Assembly (NCBI GenBank): GCA_902538085.1
Contig: CACBDV010000007.1
Location: 1-49,587 of the forward strand
Source of the DNA: an uncultured Alphaproteobacteria bacterium
Lineage (GTDB): Bacteria > Pseudomonadota > Alphaproteobacteria > HIMB59
Length of the DNA stretch: 49,587 bases
Direction of reading: 5' to 3'
Position numbers and translations under genes: made by a program. Positions within the stretch are counted from its first letter, which is position 1, and the number at the start of each line of letters is the position of its first letter. Positions 36,885 through 44,892 of this stretch are shown piece by piece. The notes under the pieces were generated by a model. That model ran no database searches. It saw nothing but the letters and a program-made list of their open reading frames with translations, and was not told the DNA's origin.

Positions 36885-37797
36885 AATTAATAATGTTATT
36901 ATTATAGGTTCCGGACCAGCCGGATACACTGCTGCAATATATGCTGCTAGGGCTAATTTAAATCCTATTTTAGTAAGTGGCTTTCAGCCTGGCGGTCAAT
37001 TAACAATAACGACTGATGTAGAAAACTATCCAGGTTATGAAGATCCTATCCAAGGGCCTTGGTTAATGGAACAAATGCAAAAACAAGCCGCACACGTTGG
37101 TACTGAAATTATTAATTCACAAGTTACAGAGGTCTTTTTGAATGAAAAAATTAAAAAATTAAATTTAGATAATGGCACAACTCTGAATTCTAAAACTGTA
37201 ATAATTAGTACAGGAGCTCAAGCGAGATGGCTAGGTTTAGAAAATGAGTCTAAGTTTCAAGGTCATGGATTATCAGCTTGTGCTACTTGTGATGGTTTTT
37301 TCTTTAAAGATAAAGAAGTTGCTGTAATTGGTGGTGGAAATAGTGCAGCTGAGGAAGCATTATTTTTAACTAAGTTTGCGACGAAAGTTTATTTAATTCA
37401 CAGAAGAGATAAACTTAGAGCAGAAAAAATATTACAAGAACGATTAAAACAAAATTCAAAAATAAAGTTTATTTGGAATAGTGAAGTAACAAAGCTTAAT
37501 GGTAACGATGAATTAGAGTCAATAGAATTAATAGATAAACAAGACAATAAAATTTCAAATCTTAAAATTGATGGAGTGTTTATTGCAATAGGTCATGATC
37601 CAGCAACACAATTATTTAAAGGTCAACTAAAAATGGATGAAGCTGGATATATTATAACAGACCCAGATAGTACAAAGACATCTATTGAAGGGGTATTTGC
37701 AGCTGGTGATGTTAAAGATAAAATTTATAGACAGGCCGTCACGGCTGCAGGTATGGGATGTATGGCAGCATTGGAAGTTGAGAAGTATCTAGATTGA
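36877..37797 (+). CDS. trxB: thioredoxin-disulfide reductase
   Basis: NADPH-dependent flavoenzyme that keeps thioredoxin reduced. The 306 residues show the FAD-binding 'IIGSGPAGYTAAIYAARANL', 'QPGGQLTITTDVENYPG', the redox-active C135-A-T-C138 ('SACATCDGFFF'), the NADPH-binding 'VIGGGNSAAEEALFLTKFA', and the C-terminal FAD motif 'FAAGDVKDKIYRQAVTAAG'. It is full length. The stop is followed within 3 bases by the end of the convergent rpmJ gene. Confidence 0.97.
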   Translation: MAEINNVIIIGSGPAGYTAAIYAARANLNPILVSGFQPGGQLTITTDVENYPGYEDPIQGPWLMEQMQKQAAHVGTEIINSQVTEVFLNEKIKKLNLDNGTTLNSKTVIISTGAQARWLGLENESKFQGHGLSACATCDGFFFKDKEVAVIGGGNSAAEEALFLTKFATKVYLIHRRDKLRAEKILQERLKQNSKIKFIWNSEVTKLNGNDELESIELIDKQDNKISNLKIDGVFIAIGHDPATQLFKGQLKMDEAGYIITDPDSTKTSIEGVFAAGDVKDKIYRQAVTAAGMGCMAALEVEKYLD

Positions 37798-37799
37798 TT

Positions 37800-37925
37800 T
37801 TAGCCTTGTCTGGCTTTCATTCTTGGGTTGGTTTTGTTGATCACATATAACCTACCCTTTCTTCTAACTAGTTGATTATTTTTATCTCTAGTTTTAGCTG
37901 TTTTAAGAGAACTTTTAATTTTCAT
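37800..37925 (-). CDS. rpmJ: 50S ribosomal protein L36, zinc-free (YkgO-like) type
   Basis: A 41-codon gene translating to a Lys/Arg-rich peptide that begins '[17 protein letters not shown]', continues '[18 protein letters not shown]' and ends 'MKARQG'. This is the L36 family in its C-minus form: the zinc-binding cysteines and histidine of the standard protein are absent and the final 'KARQG' is characteristic. ATG is at 37925 and TAA at 37802-37800. It lies between trxB and sufE on the opposite strand. Its short length makes it easy to overlook. Confidence 0.93.
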   Translation of the reverse strand: MKIKSSLKTAKTRDKNNQLVRRKGRLYVINKTNPRMKARQG

Positions 37926-37964
37926 AATTTAATGTAATAGTTATTTGTAATAAGGCAAAAATTT

Positions 37965-38381
37965 ATGTTAATTCATGAAAAAATCAACAAAATTAAAGAG
38001 GATTTCTCTTTTTTTGACAATTGGGAAGATAAATATCAATACCTTATAGATTTAGGAAAAAAGCTACCTAAGCTTGATGATATATATAAAACGGAGGAAT
38101 ATCGCATACAAGGATGCACATCTAATTTATGGGTGGTAACTAAATTTAATAACGGAAAGATTAGTCTATCAGGTTCAAGCGACTCTGTAATTGTAAAAGG
38201 TTTATTTTATCTAATTTATTTTGCCTACAATGAAGAAAGTCCAGATACTATAATTAGTACACCATTATCTTTTTTTGAGGAAATAGGCCTCTCAGATCAC
38301 TTAGGTCAATCAAGGTCAAATGGGCTTAATTCTCTGAGAAAAAAGATAAAATCTATAGCGACAGAATTATCAAATAAATAA
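37965..38381 (+). CDS. sufE: SufE-family cysteine desulfurase activator
   Basis: SufE accepts persulfide sulfur from SufS and passes it to the SufBCD iron-sulfur scaffold. The 138 residues carry 'WEDKYQYLIDLGKKLPKLDD', the active Cys51 in 'RIQGCTSNLWV', 'FLxxxGLSDHLGQSRSNGL' seen here as 'EEIGLSDHLGQSRSNGLNSL', and the closing helix. No suf genes lie next to it. A 39-base gap separates it from the divergent rpmJ start. Confidence 0.93.
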   Translation: MLIHEKINKIKEDFSFFDNWEDKYQYLIDLGKKLPKLDDIYKTEEYRIQGCTSNLWVVTKFNNGKISLSGSSDSVIVKGLFYLIYFAYNEESPDTIISTPLSFFEEIGLSDHLGQSRSNGLNSLRKKIKSIATELSNK

Positions 38382-38416
38382 ATATTATTGTTATTAAATT
38401 ATGTTAACTTAATAAT

Positions 38417-38962
38417 ATGAAAATAATAAAGTATTTATTTATACTTTTTTTTATTTTTTTTTCTAATAATTCATTTACCAAGGAGGATGTTATTTTTTTA
38501 AAAATAGAATTTAGTAAAGAAGATGAACGAGTTCAAGAAACATTAAAAATTAAAACTTTTGATGATAAAGCCCCCAACCATGTTAAAAGAATTAAAGAGC
38601 TGGTTAATCAAGGTTTTTACGATGGTATTGTTTTTCATCGTGTTATTGCAGGCTTTATGGCTCAAACAGGTGATCCGCTTGGTAATGGAACAGGTGGATC
38701 AGGTAAAAATATTAATGCAGAGTTTAATGACGTCCCACATAAAAGAGGAACAGTAAGTATGGCTAGAGCTATGGATCCAAATAGTGCTGACAGTCAATTT
38801 TTTATTTGTTTTGATGATGCACCACATCTTGATGGACAGTACACTGTTTGGGGAGAGGTTGTTGAGGGTATGGATTATTTAGATTATATCAAAAACGGTG
38901 ATCATAACAAAAATGGCATTGTAGAGGACCCTGATAAAATTGTTAAAATGTGGATTGATTGA
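38417..38962 (+). CDS. periplasmic cyclophilin-type peptidyl-prolyl cis-trans isomerase
   Basis: Catalyses proline isomerisation during folding of exported proteins. The 181 residues start with a hydrophobic signal sequence (about 1-21, 'YLFILFFIFFSNNSFTK'), then a bacterial cyclophilin domain: 'FYDGIVFHRVIAGFMAQTGD' with the catalytic Arg, Phe and Gln, 'GTGGSGKNINAEF', 'RGTVSMARAMDPNSADSQFF' and 'HLDGQYTVWGEV'. The signal points to PpiA-like periplasmic localisation. It is 35 bases downstream of sufE. The symbol ppiA would fit but paralogues cannot be excluded. Confidence 0.93.
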   Translation: MKIIKYLFILFFIFFSNNSFTKEDVIFLKIEFSKEDERVQETLKIKTFDDKAPNHVKRIKELVNQGFYDGIVFHRVIAGFMAQTGDPLGNGTGGSGKNINAEFNDVPHKRGTVSMARAMDPNSADSQFFICFDDAPHLDGQYTVWGEVVEGMDYLDYIKNGDHNKNGIVEDPDKIVKMWID

Positions 38963-38966
38963 GAAT

Positions 38967-40250
38967 TTAAATTTGAGTAATTTTTAATTCTATTCTTCTA
39001 TTTTCTTTTAAATCATCTTTAGTGCTTCCAAAATTAATTGGCTGGTGCTCTCCATAGCCATTTGCAGATAATTTATCTGCAGGTATACCTTGTTGAATTA
39101 AATACTTAACTACCTCCAACGCTCTAGCATGAGAAAGCTCCCAATTTGATGGAAATTGAGCGGTCGAGATAGGAATTTTATCTGTATGACCATCTATTTG
39201 TAATATCCAATTTATATCAGATGGAATTGACTCAGTAATTTCAATTATAGTTTTGGTGATAAGAGATAAAGCTATTCTTCCTTCTTCTTGAATATTAGCA
39301 CTTCCAGATTCAAATAAAATTTCAGACTGGAAAATAAATCTATCTCCTTTTATTTGAACATCATCTCTATCTGCTAAGGCTTCAGATAATTTACCAAAAA
39401 ATTCTGATTTATACTTTTGAAGTTTGAATAATTCACTTGTAAGCACTCTATTTAATCTGTCACCCAACTCACCAAGTTCAATCTCATTTTGAGCAATTTC
39501 AGCCTCTTTTGACTCTAATAAATTATTTAAGAGATTAATTTCATTACTTAGTATTTCAATATCTAGTGCTAAATTGGATATCAAATTTAGAGCCTCATTT
39601 AAATCACTTGATTTTATTGCTGACTCTTGTTCCAAAGTGGACAATTTGTTTTGCAGTTCTTGATTTATATTCTCCGAGGAATTTAATGACTCTAGAAGAT
39701 TTTCAATTCTATTTTGTGACTTTCCAATTTGCCCGACTAATTCACTATTTTCACCACCAAGTTTAATTAAATCTGATTTTAATATTTCTTGTTGTTTGTT
39801 TAATTCAGAAAGATTTTGCTGAAGAGTTTCTCTATCAGATAAAGATAAAGATAACTCATCAGTAATTTTAGCAATTATCGTATTTAGTTTATCTATATCA
39901 AGTGCTTGATCTTGAATAATCGTATCTTGAGCTAATATTTGAGATTGTTTAATAGAAATCTCTTCATCAAGTTTTTCAATTAAATTTTGTCTATCAATCA
40001 ATTCAATCTCTTTATCTGTAAGTGTTACATCTTGTTCCACAATAGTTTCGTCTTGAATATTAATTGTTTTTTCTAAACTTTGTATTTGTTCATTTTTTCC
40101 TACTACAAGATCTCCCAAATAAACTTGAGCAACTGTGAATAGTAAAACAATAAAAATTATAACCATCAGTGTAGATGCCAATACATCTACAAATCCAGGC
40201 CATATTATATTTCCATTATCTGAACTTTGAGTTTTAGAAAGATAGCTCAC
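38967..40250 (-). CDS. MotB-like protein: membrane anchor, long coiled coil, OmpA peptidoglycan-binding domain
   Basis: The 427 residues begin at GTG 40250. A short cytoplasmic segment is followed by one membrane helix (about 20-45) with Trp17-x4-Asp22 ('WPGFVDVLASTLMVIIF'), mimicking the proton-path Asp of MotB. Residues about 50-280 are a long Leu/Glu/Gln/Asn-rich coiled coil. The C-terminal OmpA domain (about 300-427) shows 'ILQIDGHTDKIPI', 'ELSHARALEVVKYLIQQGI' and 'NGYGEHQPI...ENRRIELKI'. It should pair with the MotA/ExbB-like product of the upstream gene, overlapped by GTGA. No flagellar gene is near, so this is a non-flagellar stator-like unit of unknown output. Confidence 0.88.
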   Translation of the reverse strand: MSYLSKTQSSDNGNIIWPGFVDVLASTLMVIIFIVLLFTVAQVYLGDLVVGKNEQIQSLEKTINIQDETIVEQDVTLTDKEIELIDRQNLIEKLDEEISIKQSQILAQDTIIQDQALDIDKLNTIIAKITDELSLSLSDRETLQQNLSELNKQQEILKSDLIKLGGENSELVGQIGKSQNRIENLLESLNSSENINQELQNKLSTLEQESAIKSSDLNEALNLISNLALDIEILSNEINLLNNLLESKEAEIAQNEIELGELGDRLNRVLTSELFKLQKYKSEFFGKLSEALADRDDVQIKGDRFIFQSEILFESGSANIQEEGRIALSLITKTIIEITESIPSDINWILQIDGHTDKIPISTAQFPSNWELSHARALEVVKYLIQQGIPADKLSANGYGEHQPINFGSTKDDLKENRRIELKITQI

Positions 40251-41107
40251 TTTTTGTCTAAGTCTTTGATGGACTTGCTTACAGACTTAAGTTCTGTAAT
40301 AACTTCTTTTCTTAAATCGTCATTAGAATTTTTCATGCCATCAATCAAGCTATCAAGCCTAGAAATAATATTTTGAGAAAGGTTGGTGCTATCAGAATTC
40401 TGACTAAATTTATTTGTGTTCGGGCTAGTTCTATAAAAAAGTCGAATTTGATTTTCACAGAATTCATAGTAGTTATGCTTAACGCCTTTAGTGATTATTT
40501 CATAAAGTCCTAATATCAAGGAAGTCACTAAACCAAACAATGATGAGCTAAAGGCAATTGTCATTCCAGATAAAGGTGACCTTAAACCATCTTTTAGATT
40601 ATTAAAAAATGCACCGAAGTCTTGCTCTTCAATTGAAAGACTATCAATAACATTCGAGACACTCCCTATTGTTAAAAGTAATCCATAAAAAGTTCCTATA
40701 AGTCCTAAGAATATTGCTAAGTTGATAAGATATTTTGATATATCACTTCCACTTTCGACAGTAGATAAAAGATCATCTAGAATCTCATCAATAGTTTTGT
40801 TTATACTTTTGTTAGTAGTTGTTATACCAAGATTGTTTGCAATAGATTTTGTTATTGGATAGTTATTTAAAGATGAGTCGTTTAGTTTTAATTTTCCAAA
40901 TGCAACAGAGTTCATGAATCTAAACTCAGAACTTAGAGTGAATATCTTAAAAGAGCACAGAAGGAAACCGATTAAGAGTGTTAGGAGTATTATTCCATTA
41001 ATAAATGGATTAGCATCAAAATAAAATTTAATTTCCTCGTATCCAATTACAAGAGTTATTACAATTAAAATTGAGAATAATAAATAAGCTAAAAAGTTTT
41101 TAGTCAT
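40247..41107 (-). CDS. MotA/TolQ/ExbB-family proton channel protein
   Basis: A 286-residue polytopic protein. Two early hydrophobic helices (about 5-22 and 35-54) are followed by a cytoplasmic segment. The channel pair sits in 'LAIFLGLIGTFYGLLLTIGS' (about 127-150) and 'SPLSGMTIAFSSSLFGLVTS' (about 180-205), which is the TolQ/ExbB/MotA consensus with its GT-x-G and small-residue faces. The C-terminal tail is charged and helical. It overlaps the MotB-like gene by four bases, so the two form a pair. It could energise peptidoglycan-linked movement, but the function in this lineage is not established. Confidence 0.87.
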   Translation of the reverse strand: MTKNFLAYLLFSILIVITLVIGYEEIKFYFDANPFINGIILLTLLIGFLLCSFKIFTLSSEFRFMNSVAFGKLKLNDSSLNNYPITKSIANNLGITTTNKSINKTIDEILDDLLSTVESGSDISKYLINLAIFLGLIGTFYGLLLTIGSVSNVIDSLSIEEQDFGAFFNNLKDGLRSPLSGMTIAFSSSLFGLVTSLILGLYEIITKGVKHNYYEFCENQIRLFYRTSPNTNKFSQNSDSTNLSQNIISRLDSLIDGMKNSNDDLRKEVITELKSVSKSIKDLDKK

Positions 41108-41162
41108 TCAGCATAAAAATAAACGAATTTTGCGAATTAACAATTGGATAATTATTAATTAA

Positions 41163-41648
41163 TTAAAAATTTCTATTGTAAATCAAATAATAATTATTTG
41201 TGCCTGGATTTACTGAGGCTAAACCTGCATTAGAGATGTGATGAGATCCTATTCCAAACCTAGATTCTTTTGATATACTGTAAAAAATATTAATTTCTGA
41301 TTTAAATTGGAGATTATTTCCTAAATCTTTGCCATCCCCATTGCTATATATACCAGCTGATGAAGAGATATTAAAATAAATTGAATCTGGACCTATATTT
41401 GTCTCAAACCCGCCATAAAACATAGATGCACTTTCAGCTGTGATGAAACCACCAATTACTGGGTTAATAGATAAAACATTAATCAAATCTATTTCATAAT
41501 TAGAATAGTGATAATTTAGACCAAATAAATTTGTTGTATTATCATCATCGTAATCATATGTACCTCCAAAAATAGAATAACTATTTGCGCTTAAAGTTAT
41601 GTTTGATGAGAGGGCAAAAATTAATAAGCTTAATAAAAATTTTTTCAT
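41163..41648 (-). CDS. PagL-like lipid A 3-O-deacylase (acyloxyacyl hydrolase family)
   Basis: A 161-residue outer-membrane beta-barrel candidate with a signal peptide (about 1-20, ending 'TLSA'), alternating aromatic strands and a final aromatic residue (C-terminal Phe161). The segment 'FGIGSHHISNAGLASVNPGT' reproduces the PagL active-site strand, with His137 and Ser139 in the H-x-S-N-A-G motif. PagL removes the 3-O-linked acyl chain from lipid A. In characterised PagL a Glu follows about 12 residues after the Ser; here Asn151 occupies about that place, so activity is uncertain. The gene stands alone. Confidence 0.72.
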   Translation of the reverse strand: MKKFLLSLLIFALSSNITLSANSYSIFGGTYDYDDDNTTNLFGLNYHYSNYEIDLINVLSINPVIGGFITAESASMFYGGFETNIGPDSIYFNISSSAGIYSNGDGKDLGNNLQFKSEINIFYSISKESRFGIGSHHISNAGLASVNPGTNNYYLIYNRNF

Positions 41649-41683
41649 TAAATAAATAATACATTATCAAGTTTAAAAGTAAA

Positions 41684-41760
41684 TGGTGGGCGTGACAGGA
41701 TTCGAACCTGTGACCCCTTGCGTGTCGAGCAAGTACTCTAACCAACTGAGCTACACGCCC
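41684..41760 (-). tRNA. tRNA-Val (GAC anticodon, C33)
   Basis: Minus-strand cloverleaf of 77 bases with encoded CCA: acceptor GGGCGTG/CACGCCC and A73; D-stem GCTC/GAGT with TTGGTTA loop; anticodon stem CTTGC/GCAAG with loop TCGACAC; variable GGGTC; T-arm ACAGG-TTCGAAT-CCTGT. The anticodon GAC reads GUC/GUU valine codons. Position 33 is C rather than the nearly universal U, an unusual feature discussed in the findings. All other invariant positions examined look normal. Confidence 0.93.
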
Positions 41761-41814
41761 ATAAAATAGGGATACATACTTTTAAATTAAATTAAAAATT
41801 AGTAAATAAAATTC

Positions 41815-43335
41815 CTAATTAAATTTATTTAATTGAAACACTAGTTTTATTTCGTTTAATTTAAGCCAATTTAAAATCAAAAAATATATTATCAAACCAA
41901 TAAGTATTTGTATGAATAAATCTACAAAAATGTTCAAATCAAGAATTTTTTTAAATATTAATATTGAAATCACCATAATAATTGCACTAAATGAAATCTT
42001 TAATAGTTTTTTAAAATCAAAAATTAATAATTTTTCATAAAAACTTCTAAAGTTTTTTCTTAAGTAAAAAATTTGAATAAATAAATTTAACCATATACTC
42101 ACAGCGCCTGATATTGCTAAACCCAAAACACCCAAAGGCCTATAAAGAAGAAAACATAAAATAAAATTACATATAAATGTTGGGACAGCTGCTTTAACGG
42201 GATACTCAACTTTTTCATAAGAATAAAAGACTTGATTAAAAATTCGAGCAAGCATATATCCTGGCAATGAAAAAGAGTAAACAAGTAAAATCTTAGATGT
42301 AATTAGCACATCCTCATTATTAAATTCACCCCTACCAAATAATGCTCTTATAATATCCTCACTCAGAATAAAAATACCAAATGCGCTTGGGATAGCAAAA
42401 AGAAAGCAAAATATTACTGTTTCGTTGAAAGCTTTAGAATTTTTACTCTCATCTAAGATATTTTTGCTCAAATATGGCAAAAGTGTAAAAGACATAGCAA
42501 CTGCAATAAGAGCAAATGGTAAGTCGATAATTCTATCAGCGTAGTAAATTTGGCTTATAGCTCCCCCACCCACTAAAGAAGCAAATAACATTGAGATAAA
42601 AATATTTAATTGAACAATACCAGAACCCATTAAAGAATACAGAAATCTTCCAAAGAATTTTTTAAGCTCTCTGGACAAGATTTTTATACTCTTTAAACCA
42701 ATACCCCAAAATATTTTTATTGTTCCTAAATTGATAAATAGAAGAATCAATTGAGTAAAACCAGCTATTATCATTGACCAAGCGAGTGGAAAATGAGAGT
42801 TAGACTTGTATGATACCAAAGTTACAATCATAAAAATGTTAAGGATTACTGATAAGAAGGAGGGTAAAAAAAATTTTCCTCTCACATTCAAAACTGAACT
42901 CAACACTGATGAAAGAGTCACAAATATCAGAAAAGGAAATGTTATAATCAATAACTGATTTGCTAATAAAAATTGACTTTTATTTAATAAAAATCCTGGT
43001 GCTAAAATTGATATGACTTGCTCAGTAAAAAAAAATATTAAAAAAGATAAAAATAAAGTAATTGCAAAAAAAAAGTTAAAAACTATCCATATAAAATCAT
43101 TTGCTGATTTTGAATTCATTTTTTCTTGGTTTACATACAAAGGAATAAATACACTATTCATTGAGCCCTCAGCAAAAATTCTTCTAAATAAATTTGGTAA
43201 TCTATAAGCAAAAAGGAATGCATCTGACATCAAATTGGCACCTAAATAATTTGCAAAAAGTATGTCTCTAATAAATCCGGTTACACGAGATCCAAAAATA
43301 TTTGAAGAAATCTTTGAAAAATTACTGATTTTCAT
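41815..43335 (-). CDS. murJ: lipid II flippase MurJ (MviN family)
   Basis: Moves lipid II across the inner membrane for peptidoglycan synthesis. The 506 residues form about 14 hydrophobic helices of the MOP superfamily. Signatures are the N-terminal 'SRVTGFIRDILFANYLGANL' with the conserved Arg residues, 'AFLFAYRLPNLFRRIFAEG', 'GAISQIYYADRIIDLPFALI' and 'RIFNQVFYSYEKVEYPVKAA'. It begins with ATG 43335, five bases after the DsbA-like gene, suggesting cotranscription. Confidence 0.95.
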   Translation of the reverse strand: MKISNFSKISSNIFGSRVTGFIRDILFANYLGANLMSDAFLFAYRLPNLFRRIFAEGSMNSVFIPLYVNQEKMNSKSANDFIWIVFNFFFAITLFLSFLIFFFTEQVISILAPGFLLNKSQFLLANQLLIITFPFLIFVTLSSVLSSVLNVRGKFFLPSFLSVILNIFMIVTLVSYKSNSHFPLAWSMIIAGFTQLILLFINLGTIKIFWGIGLKSIKILSRELKKFFGRFLYSLMGSGIVQLNIFISMLFASLVGGGAISQIYYADRIIDLPFALIAVAMSFTLLPYLSKNILDESKNSKAFNETVIFCFLFAIPSAFGIFILSEDIIRALFGRGEFNNEDVLITSKILLVYSFSLPGYMLARIFNQVFYSYEKVEYPVKAAVPTFICNFILCFLLYRPLGVLGLAISGAVSIWLNLFIQIFYLRKNFRSFYEKLLIFDFKKLLKISFSAIIMVISILIFKKILDLNIFVDLFIQILIGLIIYFLILNWLKLNEIKLVFQLNKFN

Positions 43336-43340
43336 TGAGC

Positions 43341-44219
43341 TCAGGAAAATTCTTTTTCCAAAATCTCAGTAATTTTATCTGCATCGATAAAACCTGGAAT
43401 TATTTGATTTCCAATTATAGTTGCAGGTGTTCCAGTAAATTTAAATTCATCAGCGTAACTTCTATGAATAGATAGAAAGTCTAATACCTCTTGCGAGTCC
43501 AAATCATTCTTTAGTATGTTAAGATCAACACCCCTTAGAAATAAGTCGGCCAAGATATCCTCCATTTTTGATTTTCTCTCAGTAGAATATAAATAATTAT
43601 GGACAACCTTAAATTGACCTTGCAAAGAGGAAGCTAATGCCAACTTAGTCAATTCCTCTGAAAAATTCCCTAAAATTGGCATCTGTATAATAACAAGTTT
43701 TAATGAATTATCTTTCATTACATTTATTAATTCTTGATGGAATTTTTGACAATAACCACAATTATAATCAACAAATTCATAAATAACTTTTGCGGAATTT
43801 GAGTCGCCCAAGTACATAGGATGATATGCAAGATTTAAATTTTTTATACTTGAGATATTTTTTTGATTAGTTTTTTCTTGTTCTAATTTATTCTGCTCTA
43901 ATTGATATTCTCTAAGAACACCTAAGATATAATCTGGATTTTCCTCAATAAATTTTTTTATTTTTTGATCAAATTCCTTTTTAGTAAAATACTCATCAAA
44001 ATTTACATCTTCTTTTTTTAGATAAGAGTTAAGATCTAATGCATCAATTTGATTTGACTCTTCTTCAAACTGTAAGTCTGAAATATTTGATAAATCAAAA
44101 TTACTTTTTTCTGAAAAAATTTTAAAAAAATATAAAGTTGTAAGAACTAAGATTACAAATAAAAAAATCAATAAAACGTTTGAAATATTAAATTTCTTTT
44201 TTTTTACGTAAATTCCCAT
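43341..44219 (-). CDS. membrane-anchored DsbA-like thiol-disulfide oxidoreductase
   Basis: A 292-residue periplasmic protein with an N-terminal membrane anchor (about 14-33), a charged helical linker (about 60-125), and a thioredoxin-fold domain with an inserted helical region. The active site is C154-G-Y-C157 in 'FVDYNCGYCQKFH', and the cis-Pro loop is 'FTGTPATIIGNQIIPG'. This matches the Com1/DsbA-like group of alphaproteobacteria, probably working as an isomerase or oxidase on exported proteins. It precedes murJ by five bases. Confidence 0.88.
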   Translation of the reverse strand: MGIYVKKKKFNISNVLLIFLFVILVLTTLYFFKIFSEKSNFDLSNISDLQFEEESNQIDALDLNSYLKKEDVNFDEYFTKKEFDQKIKKFIEENPDYILGVLREYQLEQNKLEQEKTNQKNISSIKNLNLAYHPMYLGDSNSAKVIYEFVDYNCGYCQKFHQELINVMKDNSLKLVIIQMPILGNFSEELTKLALASSLQGQFKVVHNYLYSTERKSKMEDILADLFLRGVDLNILKNDLDSQEVLDFLSIHRSYADEFKFTGTPATIIGNQIIPGFIDADKITEILEKEFS

Positions 44220-44274
44220 GAGCGAAATATATTATTTAACTATTTCTATAGTGTATATAATTTTAGCATTAAGA

Positions 44275-44892
44275 CTAATCACTTTTACAAATAGAGATAA
44301 ATTTCCCATTTAAGCTATCTTGTTTCATTAAGCTGATATTAGAGTAATTCAAAGATTTAATTGAGTTATCAAATATTATCTTTTTTGTAATATCTGATAC
44401 TGAGATATGGTGATTGCTAAACTCAAATAAATATGGATATCCCCATATTAAATAATATTCCATCTCTAAAGAAGTTAAATTACTGAAACGCTTAAGATCT
44501 TTTTGAATTTCTTGTTGGTTGAGAGTTTTTCTATATAGATCGAAATGTCTCATTATATCATTGCATAGAAAATTAAATTTTTCATTAGAATTCATTTCTA
44601 GAGCAAAAACATTTTTAATTTTTTTTAAGCCTAAAACATTAAATACTTCTTTATAAGATTTATTTTGATTTGATGAAAAATATTTTTGAAATGAATTAAT
44701 AAGTTCTTCTTCATTATAAAGATGACTTAAATAAAAAGGAGCTTTGACAGTATAATGAAGACCATATTTAGATATTTCAAGGTTATCATATTTCATATTA
44801 TTTTTTAAAAGTAATTTCTCAACTTGATCAATAAATGTTTCATTGGGTATTAGATAAATTGAGTAACGAGGAAATTGAATATAATTATCCAT
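44275..44892 (-). CDS. 2H-phosphoesterase-like protein (DUF1045-type)
   Basis: A 205-residue cytoplasmic protein with two separated His-x-Thr/Ser motifs: 'YGLHYTVKAPFYL' in the N-terminal half and 'FSNHHISVSDI' near the C terminus. These are the catalytic histidine tetrapeptides of the 2H phosphoesterase superfamily; the surrounding pattern ('RYSIYLIPNETF', 'GLHYTVKAPF') resembles DUF1045 proteins that often accompany phosphonate-utilisation genes. No phn gene is near. It overlaps the upstream Gate-domain gene by 8 bases, so the two products probably share a pathway. The substrate is unknown; a cyclic phosphate ester or nucleotide is a reasonable guess. Confidence 0.65.
   Translation of the reverse strand: MDNYIQFPRYSIYLIPNETFIDQVEKLLLKNNMKYDNLEISKYGLHYTVKAPFYLSHLYNEEELINSFQKYFSSNQNKSYKEVFNVLGLKKIKNVFALEMNSNEKFNFLCNDIMRHFDLYRKTLNQQEIQKDLKRFSNLTSLEMEYYLIWGYPYLFEFSNHHISVSDITKKIIFDNSIKSLNYSNISLMKQDSLNGKFISICKSD

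Noticed and set aside
38967-41107. Zorya-type anti-phage system (ZorA/ZorB)
   Set aside because: The channel/OmpA pair is reminiscent, but no ZorC, ZorD or ZorE helicase or nuclease gene is adjacent; neighbours are a cyclophilin and a PagL-like gene. A general envelope role is more likely.
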